In this document: piece by piece, positions 10,078 to 18,519 of the stretch | Layout of the letters: the number at the start of each line of letters is the position of its first letter | Position numbering within the stretch: position 1 is the stretch's first letter | Assembly (NCBI GenBank): GCA_947646735.1 | Contig: CANTFK010000986.1 | Coordinates: 496,001-560,000, forward strand | Length of the DNA: 64,000 nt | Direction of reading: 5' to 3' | DNA from: Peronospora farinosa | Taxonomy: Eukaryota > Oomycota > Peronosporomycetes > Peronosporales > Peronosporaceae | Program-made: the position numbers and the translations under genes | The notes under the pieces: model-generated | The model's input: the letters and a program-made list of their open reading frames with translations, nothing else | What the model was told of the DNA's origin: nothing | The model's database searches: none

Positions 10078-11600
10078 AGGGTATTCTTGAGAGTAATGGC
10101 TATCTTCGTCGTTCGAAGAAACCGCGTACCCAATGTATGGTCGAAGAAACCCCACGTAAAACGTAGGATGCTTACGCATCCTGCGTGGCAGATCGATCGT
10201 GTATGCGTTGCCTCGGCGGCGCAATACACGGAATAAGTTGATGTACTTGGGCAACAATTTAATTCTGCCCACATTAGTCACTACGTGCTAAGGTAAGTTT
10301 ACTGTTGACAGTAAAACTAAATCAACTTCAATAATTGTCTGAGCATTTGCCCTCCCATTATTCTCTGCGTTTCGCTTTTGCTTGTCCACCGCTTCTGCGA
10401 TGGAGTCTTGCACAAAACGGACTACCGCTTCACGGGTCAGCAGGAAATCCTCAGCTGACTCGTTGCTTTTGTCTGCAGTGCATTGTGAATGCACTGCAGA
10501 GATATCGGTTACTAATTCAGCGAGAACATTACTGTTCTCACCTATGATACCTCGAGCGATGCTAATATCTTCAGCATCGTTATCAGTAAGAGAGTAATCG
10601 CTCTTACTTTCTTCCTCTTCACCGAAGTCGAATGGTACGACTTCGTTTACTTTCGCGTCGACCATAACGTCGTCGCGTGATGAGCAAGATCCAGATTGGT
10701 TCTCGCTCGAGCGAGTATCTACCCCCTTAAATTAGAGTCACCCTCTACTAAGGTGGGGACACGTGGATGGCGAAGGCCATTCACGTAGAATGTTGTATGC
10801 GTCGAGGACGCATGCACTGAGTTATTGATGGCGAATTCGACCATCGACAAAACTCACTACAGCTCGTAAACGAGTGGACGTACCCTCGAAGAATTTCTTC
10901 GAGGACTCTATTGGCACGTTCAGTCTGACCATCAGTTTCTGGATGGTCAGAAGTAGACATTGTGAGCCGTGTTCCAAGTGTTTGGAGCACGGAACGCCAA
11001 AACTCAGCCGTGAACCAGGGGTTTTATCGGACACAAGTTCACGGGGTAAACCGTGAAATCGAAAGATTGTATCGATAAACACTCGAGCACATCCCTCTGC
11101 TGTGATCGACTCAGGTACAGCGACAAGATGTACCATCTTGCTGTACCTGTCCACAAACATGAGAATACCATTATTCCCGTGAGCGTCTTTGGGAACCCAA
11201 AGACGAAGTCCATTGATATGGACTCCCAACACTCTGCCGGAACAGGTAGAGGCTGCAATGGTGCACGGAGTGAAGGACTAGGCTTCACTCGTTGACACAC
11301 CTCGCAAGCACGCACGTACTTGCGCACAAACCTATACTGGCGTGGCCAGTAAAAGTCGCGACTGACCTTGAGGTAAGTCTTCTCACGGCCGCGATTCCCA
11401 CTTATTGGTGCATCGTGACATTAAAACATGATCCGTAACCTGAGATCATGTTGTGGCGGTACAACGACACGAGGCGTGTCGTTGTTGACGGCTGTGTAGT
11501 ACAGTAAGCCGTCCCGCTGGGTGTATCGATCGAGAGAAGATCAATACATGGCAGGCAAGCGCTTCTTAGCTTGCGTGGATGGGTCCTTGAGGTACTAGTT
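9605..11600 (-). pseudogene. E3 integrase, GPF linker and chromodomain remnant
   Basis: Reading leftward from about 11600: the RNase H-integrase linker, the H2C2 zinc domain (His-Asp-Ala-Pro ... Cys-Glu-Val-Cys, about 11420-11290), and the core with Met-Asp-Phe-Val-Phe (about 11200). The next acidic position is damaged (Val-Ser-Asp-Lys-Thr-Pro). His-Pro-Glu-Thr-Asp-Gly-Gln-Thr-Glu follows at about 10935. A linker (10665-10288), a Pro-Thr-Phe-Tyr-Val-Gly-Phe-Leu segment (about 10170) and a chromodomain with Trp-Arg-Gly-Tyr-Pro and Ser-Trp-Glu-Pro (9739-9605) complete pol. Frame changes split it. The block starts abruptly at about 11600, where + strand gag begins, marking an inversion breakpoint. 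Confidence 0.8.
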
Positions 11601-12585
11601 GTAAAGAAACTCACCTTGCTACAGGAGCAAGGTTCTCAACAAGCTGACCTGTTGAGAGAACAAGGCGATCGACAAGCTGTCTTGTTGGTGCAGCAGGGTG
11701 CTCAACAGTCTGAACTGTTAAGACAACAGCAGGCTAATGCTGTTGCCGCCGGTTCGACGTGTATACGTCGATTCGAGTCCTTGAAGATTGATGTCTCCAA
11801 GTACAAGGCAGTCGAAAGCGACTCTTTGTTTAGATGGTCGTCGAGCTCGACGATGCCATTGAGGCTCGTCGCATCGATGAAGATACAATGAAAGTCAAGT
11901 TCGCCATGTCGAACTTGGCAGGACGTGCCAAGGCTTGGGCCTTAGGGCTCAAACTGCATGACCATACGTTTTTCCAACGTATGATGTCTTCAAGGCGCGG
12001 CTCATACACACGTTTGAACCGCCTCGCGCCGAATTCAGGGCTCGGGCTGATCTACTAGATCTGAGACAGGGTAAGCATGATATACACGCTTACGCTCAAC
12101 ACGTACGATACCTCGTTAGCTGTATCGTACTGAACCCAATCGATGAACACACGCAGGTTACTGTGTTTGTTAAGGGTCTGACAGATGGTCCTGTTAAGAC
12201 CCACCTGTTCCGCTTGGAACTAGAATCGCTGGATCAAGCGATGTCTGCAGCGGAACAGGAGGACTTTAGCCTACAACAGGATCACGTCCACTCGGGGTCC
12301 TATCGTCCACCTAGACGACAGGAGGGCGGAGGTCCAGAACCAATGGACCTCTCCTATGTAGAGAGTGAGCGACATCGCTCTCCAGGGTACAAGCGATTGC
12401 CAAAGTGCAATCGATGTCAGAAGTTTGGCCACTACGCTTATGAGTGTAGTGCTTCACGCCCAGTGTCTCGTAACACTGGGAGTGACGATCGTCCGTCTGC
12501 CAAGAAGGGCCAGAGACGTGGGTCTTACGTTGCTGCAAAATCGCAACAACGTGATGGACCATCAAAACACGGTCGGGGTCAGTAG
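11586..12585 (+). pseudogene. E3 gag (inverted block) with Q-rich repeats and CCHC knuckle
   Basis: Gag lacks its first part, which is found on the other strand at 35960-35831/23062. At 11620-11740 three imperfect 39-base repeats encode Leu-Leu-x-Glu/Gln-Gln-Gly units of a Gln-rich coiled coil. The capsid-like domain follows (Ala-Lys-Ala-Trp-Ala-Leu at about 11925) with a frame change near 12050. At 12405-12446 a C-x2-C-x4-H-x4-C zinc knuckle ends the nucleocapsid part. Protease follows 120 bases later. The same arrangement in E2 supports the call. Confidence 0.8.
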
Positions 12586-12707
12586 GGGCGGAGCGCCCTA
12601 CTGATTCGGAAACTTCAAGAAAGTTCGCGGGACTCCTGACGAAGGTTGCTCCCAACACACAGTCACTGTGTGTTGCCGCTCCCAGTGATGAGGTATCCCT
12701 CATCAAC

Positions 12708-13334
12708 TTGAAGATCGAAGTGACAAATAACATGTCACTTCGCGCCCTAGTTGATTGTGGGGCTTCAAACAACTTTGTTCGACGCCAATCGCTTGATGAT
12801 CGAAGGCTCAAATATGTTGAGCGCGAGACCCCTCCAACGAGGATGACGGTTCTCCTTGCAGCTAGCGCATCCGTAACAGTAAAGAAACGTGTAGTGGGAA
12901 TTCACTACACGCTTGAAGGCAAAAAGTACGATGATGATTTCATTGTACTTGACCTGGATGACACATTTGATGTCATCCTAGGATGTGGTTCGGTCATTAG
13001 TCTGACTGCACAAGAACTCAGCGTGACAATCAGTCACGCTGTGGAGCAAGCTTCCGGCGGCTGTGAACAAGCACAGGCAGCGCCGAAGGTCCACCACTCG
13101 AATAAGTCGAGTGGACCGGGACATGAATGCTCGCCTAGAGGGCAGCATTCACCGAAGAGTAAACCGGTTGCCCAGAAGCGGCAACACGGTAATTCTAGAT
13201 CAACTGGAGAGTTGATCGTAGAGGATCTCGCTGTGGTTGCGCCACCACAGCTAGAGGAAGTCGATGGAACAGGTTCCATCGAGCCTGCGGGAATAAGTCC
13301 CCCGGAAATAATCACTGAGGGAATAAATCCTTAG
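12708..13334 (+). pseudogene. E3 aspartic protease and linker
   Basis: A retropepsin domain with the active site Val-Asp-Cys-Gly-Ala-Ser (about 12748-12765) ends in the Phe-Asp-Val-Ile-Leu-Gly segment typical of this protease (about 12970). It is followed by a Pro/Ser/Gln-rich linker with short repeated Ile-Ser-Pro-x-Glu-Ile-Ile units around 13290-13370, interrupted by a TAG at 13332. The Gly of the usual Asp-Ser-Gly triad is kept, with Cys in place of Ser. The linker continues in a second frame (13380-13691) toward RT. Confidence 0.75.
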
Positions 13335-13621
13335 GAAATTATCATTGAGGGAACAAGTCCCCAGGAAGTAACCGAGACGTTGAACGTCTTGGTTAATGAC
13401 GCATCAAACGTAGTCGCTTATACGCTTGATCTGATCGCGCCTCCAAAGTTAACTTCGGAGATAACTAAGTTGCCTACGCTAGAACCTAAAAGGTTCTTGC
13501 GTGATCTGCGTAGTGGCAAAGTCAAGCAGATCTGTGTGCTCGTCGCAGAGGACGAGTACATGACTGACATTCGGTCAGCTACAGTTTTTGCCGAGAAAGA
13601 ACGGTTCTCAGCAGCTCATCA

Positions 13622-14643
13622 ATGGACGAAAATGTCCTTGATGAAAAGACTCGGATTGAGCGATATACATCGCAATACTGGGAGTCACTGAAGTCAAATC
13701 CTTTGTACAAGGATTTGGTCGAATATAAGGAAGTATTCCCTGAATCCGTTTCGTGCGAGTTTCCTAAGGATAAAGGTACTCGACACGAGATCGACCTAGT
13801 TCCAGGCACAAAATATTGTGTCATGAAGCAGTGGCCACTGCCTCGGGAACAGGTTGAGGCGATCGACAAGTTCTTTGCCGATCGCCTAGCAGCGGGCCAT
13901 GTGAGGGAGTCAACTTCACCTCACAGATCTCCGACCTTCTGTGTGTGCAAGGCCACAGGAGGGTGGCGGATAATACACGCGTTCAAAAAGTTGAACGCTG
14001 CAACTATACCGGCGCAAACGGCGATACCGAGAAAGGACGTAATCATAGATGGTATGTCTAAGAGTACCATCTTTTCGTCCATGGATCTGATGGATGGTTT
14101 CTATCAGATCCTAATGCGTGAACGGGACATCCCTTACACAGCAGTGAGCACTCCCAGTGGTATGCTCTGGGAATGGTTAGTGATGCCGCAAGGGCTTAGT
14201 AGTGCACCAGCCACATTCAATAGTGTGTTTCACATCTATTGAGACCAGTGCGCAAATTCGCACCTTGTTACTGCGATGATGTGTTCGTCCATAGCGGGGC
14301 TATGGACGGGAAAACAGACGTTCGTAAGGTTCTTACACTTATGCGCGAGCATAAGTTGTACGCCAACCTCAAGAAGTGTATATTCGCAGCTAGCGAAATA
14401 CCACTTCTTGGGTGCATCGTCGGAAAGAACGGCGTACGCCCTAATCTAGAAAATATCAAGGCGACCACCGACTGGCCAGTGCCAGTCGATGTCAAGGGAC
14501 TAAGGAAGTTCCTTGGACTAGCGGCGTACTTGCACAAGTACTCGCGCAACTACGCCGAAATGACAGTACATCTTTCTTGTTTACGCTAGAGAAATGTAGA
14601 GTGAAATTGGAACGCTGACTGTCAGCGTTCCTTTGAACGTATC
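13622..14643 (+). pseudogene. E3 reverse transcriptase, cut by E2
   Basis: An RT palm and finger domain retains Phe-Ser-Ser-Met-Asp-Leu (first Asp, about 14080) and Tyr-Cys-Asp-Asp-Val-Phe (second catalytic pair, about 14270). A frame change near 14240 separates these two motifs. The thumb and connection continue to about 14590. Decayed codons then run into TATC at 14640-14643, where E2 begins. The pol reading continues in register after the right E2 LTR at 22444, showing that E2 split one gene. Confidence 0.85.
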
Positions 14644-14981
14644 TGTAACGGGGCTAGAACGTACCGTCACTAGCTTACACGTGCGCTTGAGGAAGACTCA
14701 AGCCCAAGTATTAGATTTTAAGTAAATTTAACTCTGATTTTTATTTTGGTTTTAATTCGTACTAATTACGAAGATTTTAGTCGTAATAAATACGACAGTG
14801 TTCCCGCCTTTCGGGAACCACACAATTTCAGGTTGATTTATCATTGGTCCATATTGGGGACTTTAGGCCCAATAATAAACCAATAATAAATTACCAAGCT
14901 GTGCCCGCTATTCGGGCCCAGCACCTGCCTACATATGTAATTGTTTATTCATATGAATACTATGTAATGTAGCCCATTACA
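14644..14981 (-). repeat. E2 3' LTR (left)
   Basis: It begins TGTAACGGGG and ends CCCATTACA on the + strand, a short terminal inverted repeat. On the - strand it is preceded by the polypurine run GAGAAGGGGGTGA (14982-14995). It matches 22101-22438 except for three positions (two near the TATTAG/GTATTA segment and one in the AATAA run). Confidence 0.9.
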
Positions 14982-15059
14982 TCACCCCCTTCTCATGACA
15001 GCGTTCACCAACCGTGAGCGCTCAACTGTCGAAAACCTTCGCCTACAAACGAACAAGCA

Positions 15060-16457
15060 ATGTCCGGAGACCCAACACCCAGTCCAGCAGCACTCCCAAG
15101 GAACGTCAGCGGGAGTGCATCAACCAACATCATGGCGCGGCAGCTCATACCTTGGTCGCTGTACGACTTGTCCGGAGCTCACGCTCCGGACTCACTGGAC
15201 ATGATGCGGGACTACTTCCGCCGATTTCGAAAACTGCGCGGGAAAGGTCTTGATGGAATCGAGCATGAAGCTCTACAACGTTCTTGGTGAGCCTTCATCC
15301 AACGTTGGAATCGGATGCTTGAAGATGGTAGCAGCTTTCAGTTATGGCTCGCCAATAGAGAGGAACTTCGCGCTGATCACTCCATCGGCGCGCTACGCGA
15401 AAGAGTGTGTGAGGATGCTTGGAATGAGGACCGTCTCTGCTTCGTCCATGTCAATGAAGGATGCCAATCTTGTGACTCGACTCCACGCCCAACTCATGAC
15501 GAATAACGACGACACATCGCTGAGTGTCCACTCAGTGATCGCGAACGAAGTTGGATTGCGAAGTATGAGCGAAGTCTGGGCGAACGGAGAAGCGCAGTTA
15601 TTCGTGGTGCGCCCCGCTGGCGGCACCACTAGCGACAGCGGAGTCGATCTCCGCGGGATCATCAGCGCAGGGCAGCGACACGTTCGCCTGCCCGTCCAGT
15701 TGCGCGATTCTCGCCTCGCAATCGTGATATGTATTCACCGCGACATTCTCGATCACGGCATCGATCTCGTTCGCGACATCGTTTGCGTTCGCGACATCGT
15801 TCTCGTTCGCGTCATCGTTCTCGTTCCCGACGACGTGGATCTCCTTATCGCTCTCGTTTGTCACGAGAGCGATCGCGTGCTCGCCCGCCTTGGAATAGTC
15901 CGACTTCGTGGATTCATACGACAGAACCACATCTGGAACGTCACGAAGGAGCGAGGAACGTGGTTCCCATGTATCCTGCTCGGGAGGGAATCCAAGCCAA
16001 CGTAATCGGTACCTACGCGCGGGTGGAACCGCACGCTTCTCATGAGCCGACTGCAGTAAAGGTTGTGGAGGGTCCTCGTGATCCACAATGCGGTCTACAA
16101 TCCATCGCACCTGTCCCTCCGCATCAACAAGCGGAGGAGGGCCCTCGCGGTGGTAGAGCTGGCGTCCTGGTTGCTCAGGACGATGTTGATCAGGCCGTGA
16201 ATATAGCTGCCGATGCTCGGCTGGAGGCTGAGGCTGCCAGTGAACGTGCTGCCCAGGCGGAGAAGACTTCGAGTGAGAACCGGCAGTCGAACCGTGAACT
16301 GCTCGAGCGGATAAGGATTCTGGAGCGCCAGATGCTTGGTCAGGTTCAGACGGGATCGAGACCCCGCCCCATGTCATCGACGCGTCAAGCACGACGGGAA
16401 GGCCGTTCGACTTACGAACCCCTGAAGCCGGCGTCGGAGCCAAACCGTGAAACGTAG
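15060..16457 (+). pseudogene. E2 antisense gene: CxxC module, RS-repeat region, coiled coil
   Basis: A single + strand reading frame of about 466 codons runs against pol with only three stops (TGA 15288, TAA 15504, TAG near 15630), so it was open recently. It starts about 80 bases inside the 3' LTR. The order is: a Trp/Arg-rich helical N-terminal part with a Cys-x2-Cys pair (about 15470-15485); an Arg-Ser repeat region (about 15729-15890) similar in composition to splicing-factor RS domains; a middle segment; and a coiled coil with an Ala/Glu-rich heptad pattern (about 16190-16340). The last third overlaps the chromodomain of pol on the other strand. The family is unknown. It resembles the E3 antisense frame in order and in the Cys-containing segment. 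Confidence 0.55.
15598..16443 (-). CDS. E2 chromodomain end of pol
   Basis: An open frame of 281 codons follows directly after the integrase stop, in another frame. A Pro/Ser/Gln-rich tether leads to a chromodomain: Val-Asp-Arg-Ile-Val-Asp, then Tyr-Arg-Leu-Arg-Trp-Leu-Gly-Phe-Pro and Asp-Thr-Trp-Glu-Pro-Arg (about 16100-15930). After the chromodomain the frame becomes low-complexity (Asn-Glu-Asn-Asp repeats), the complement of the Arg-Ser repeats of the antisense frame, so the true end is probably just after the chromodomain. Whether it is joined to integrase by frameshifting or is simply broken is not clear. Confidence 0.65.
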   Translation of the reverse strand: MAPTPASGVRKSNGLPVVLDASMTWGGVSIPSEPDQASGAPESLSARAVHGSTAGSHSKSSPPGQHVHWQPQPPAEHRQLYSRPDQHRPEQPGRQLYHREGPPPLVDAEGQVRWIVDRIVDHEDPPQPLLQSAHEKRAVPPARRYRLRWLGFPPEQDTWEPRSSLLRDVPDVVLSYESTKSDYSKAGEHAIALVTNESDKEIHVVGNENDDANENDVANANDVANEIDAVIENVAVNTYHDCEARIAQLDGQANVSLPCADDPAEIDSAVASGAASGAHHE

Positions 16458-16467
16458 CCGGACGATA

Positions 16468-17817
16468 TTACTTCAGCCGCTCGAAATAGAATGTCGGGTG
16501 GAGTCGCAGTGAAGAGGGGACGTCGTGTGTATAAGCGTCGCCAATTGCCATCAGAACCTTGAATGGACCGATGAAGCGTGGCGCGAGTTTACTCGCGCCC
16601 AGAATAGTGACCGCAGAATCCCTTAAACCTTCCGTCGATAATAATACATGGTCACCTTTCTCAAACTTGCTCATGTACTTTCTTCCATGTTTGTCAGCGT
16701 TCTCCTTCTGTTGGTCTACAGCAGTTTGTAGTGCGTCGCGCACAAAGCGGGTGATGGCTTGACGTTGGAGTATGAATTTCGACACGGCCATGTCATCAAT
16801 TGGTCGCGCCGACTCAATCGGCGCGTAGTTGGCAGTAGGTGAACGCTTACCCGAAGACGGGTCAATCAATGTCTGCGCAGTCCATCGAGCTAATGGGGAC
16901 GCCACGTCTGATGGCGTCAAAGTGGCCGTCTTTGCCTTGGATCGTGTTACTGAATTCGCGCTCAAAATACCGTGAGCTGCACTCGATCCTTGTTTATCAC
17001 CTTTATCACCCCCCAGAGTGGAGCCACTAGGTGTTGTGGGTCGCCCCACGGCCAGGACAGTAGGAACACGAGGGTGACGAGCCGAATTCACAAAATATGG
17101 CGTCAACCCTGTAGACGCGTGTACGGCGTTGTTGAGTGCGAACTCAGCGAGTGGTAAAAATGCACTCCAACTTGTAAATGACGTAGCATAACTCCGAAGA
17201 ACATCTTCGAGGACCCGGTTCACGTGCTCGGTCTGCCCATCCGTTTCCGGATGGGATGCCGTCGACATCAGCAGTTTTGTCCCGAGGAGCTCGAAAAGTG
17301 ATGTCCAAAATGCGGACGTAAATCGCGGATCACGGTCCGAAACTATGTTTTCTGGAAGGCCATGATGACGAAACACCGCGTCAATAAAGTGCGCCGCGGT
17401 CTCTGCCGCGGTGACCTTAGCGTGAACAGGCACGAGATGTGTCATCTTGCTGAATTCATCAACAAAAACCAAGATGCCCGTTCGAGCTTGGCTATCGGGC
17501 GCAAGCCCGAAGATGAAGTCCATCGAAACGGATCTCCAGGCCTCTGCTGCAATTGGCAACGATCGCAAAGGAGCCTGTGACGATGGTGATGGCTTCACAC
17601 GCTGGCATATTTCGCACGTTCGGATCCAGTTGCGTACCCACTTATACATGTGGGGCCAGAAGAATTCTCGAGACACAGCCGCGAAAGTCTTTTCGCGGCC
17701 TAAATGGCCGCCAGCAGGAGCATCGTGATACTCATGAATTATTCTTGCACGCAAATCCATGTCATTGGCAATCACCGTACGAGGAGAATCGAATTGGTCG
17801 ATGCTATACAGAAGCAA
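16468..17817 (-). CDS. E2 integrase
   Basis: An open frame of 449 codons encodes a nearly complete Ty3 integrase, which inserts the cDNA into the chromosome. In order: an H2C2 zinc domain (His-Asp-Ala-Pro-Ala-Gly-Gly-His ... Cys-Glu-Ile-Cys, residues about 30-75); the catalytic core with Met-Asp-Phe-Ile-Phe, Ser-Asp-Arg-Asp-Pro-Arg-Phe and the Glu of the Asn-Arg-Val-Leu-Glu helix, giving the D-D-E triad; a variable linker; and the GPF segment Phe-Ile-Gly-Pro-Phe (residue about 410). All three catalytic acids are present. The upstream RNase H frame ends nine bases before, so the Pol polyprotein is interrupted by a stop between them. Confidence 0.9.
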   Translation of the reverse strand: MLLYSIDQFDSPRTVIANDMDLRARIIHEYHDAPAGGHLGREKTFAAVSREFFWPHMYKWVRNWIRTCEICQRVKPSPSSQAPLRSLPIAAEAWRSVSMDFIFGLAPDSQARTGILVFVDEFSKMTHLVPVHAKVTAAETAAHFIDAVFRHHGLPENIVSDRDPRFTSAFWTSLFELLGTKLLMSTASHPETDGQTEHVNRVLEDVLRSYATSFTSWSAFLPLAEFALNNAVHASTGLTPYFVNSARHPRVPTVLAVGRPTTPSGSTLGGDKGDKQGSSAAHGILSANSVTRSKAKTATLTPSDVASPLARWTAQTLIDPSSGKRSPTANYAPIESARPIDDMAVSKFILQRQAITRFVRDALQTAVDQQKENADKHGRKYMSKFEKGDHVLLSTEGLRDSAVTILGASKLAPRFIGPFKVLMAIGDAYTHDVPSSLRLHPTFYFERLK

Positions 17818-17826
17818 ATCGCCGTC

Positions 17827-18519
17827 TTAACTGTATCGATGAATATGGTCGCGCTTGGTACGGGATAATGCTCCCAGTGCAGTATCGCTGGGAGCACGCA
17901 GATACTCGATAATGTCTGCATAATCTGAGTCACCCTTGTACGCTGCGACGATCTCATCGAATAAACACGGCTCGGGTGTAACCCGAGTTAAGTTCAGCGA
18001 TACACACATTGAACATCGGTCATCATCGTCCTCGTCATCAGTAGCCTGGCGACTCAGAGCAGTCCGAGGATCGTAGTCGGGACGTCGTGACAAGGCGTCA
18101 GCGAGAATATTGGTCTTGCCTGGCTTGTAATGCACGACGAAGTTGTACTCAGAGAAGAATGAGAGCCATCGTGCCATCCGTTAGGACAGGTGTGGGCTTT
18201 TTATCGCTGTGCGCAGCGATGCATGATCGGTGTACAAAGCAAACGTACTTTCACCAAGGAGATGCACGCGAAACTTGATGAGTGCATAGCGCATCGCTAA
18301 TAACTCCTTGTCGTGAACCGGATAGTTCTTCTCAGCTGGCTTCATCTGTCGCGACTGATAACTCACGACTCGTTCACGGCCCTCATCATCAAATTGCATG
18401 AGGGCACAACCGATTGCAAAATCACTGGCGTTGCAAACCACGTGGAACGGCTTGGAATCGTCTGGTAGGACCAGGACTGGCGCTGACGCTAGGCTCTTCT
18501 TTACTGCTTCGAAGGCTGC
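17827..18519 (-). pseudogene. E2 RNase H with two interruptions
   Basis: A Ty3 RNase H domain lies between RT and integrase. The block Cys-Asn-Ala-Ser-Asp-Phe (about 18435) has Asn where the first catalytic Asp of the family stands; E3 and E1 keep Asp here. Glu in His-Asp-Lys-Glu-Leu-Leu-Ala and Asp in Tyr-Thr-Asp-His-Ala-Ser are kept. A stop at about 18180 divides the domain, and the frame then continues to the Ala-Leu-Ser-Arg-Arg-Pro-Asp tether (about 18070). The Asn change plus the stop predict that this copy makes no active RNase H. Confidence 0.85.

Noticed and set aside
15250..16005. 251-codon + strand frame overlapping the E2 antisense gene
   Set aside because: Its Val/Ile/Asp repeats are the shifted reading of the Arg-Ser repeat; the frame 15060-16457 has a better sequence character and links several segments.
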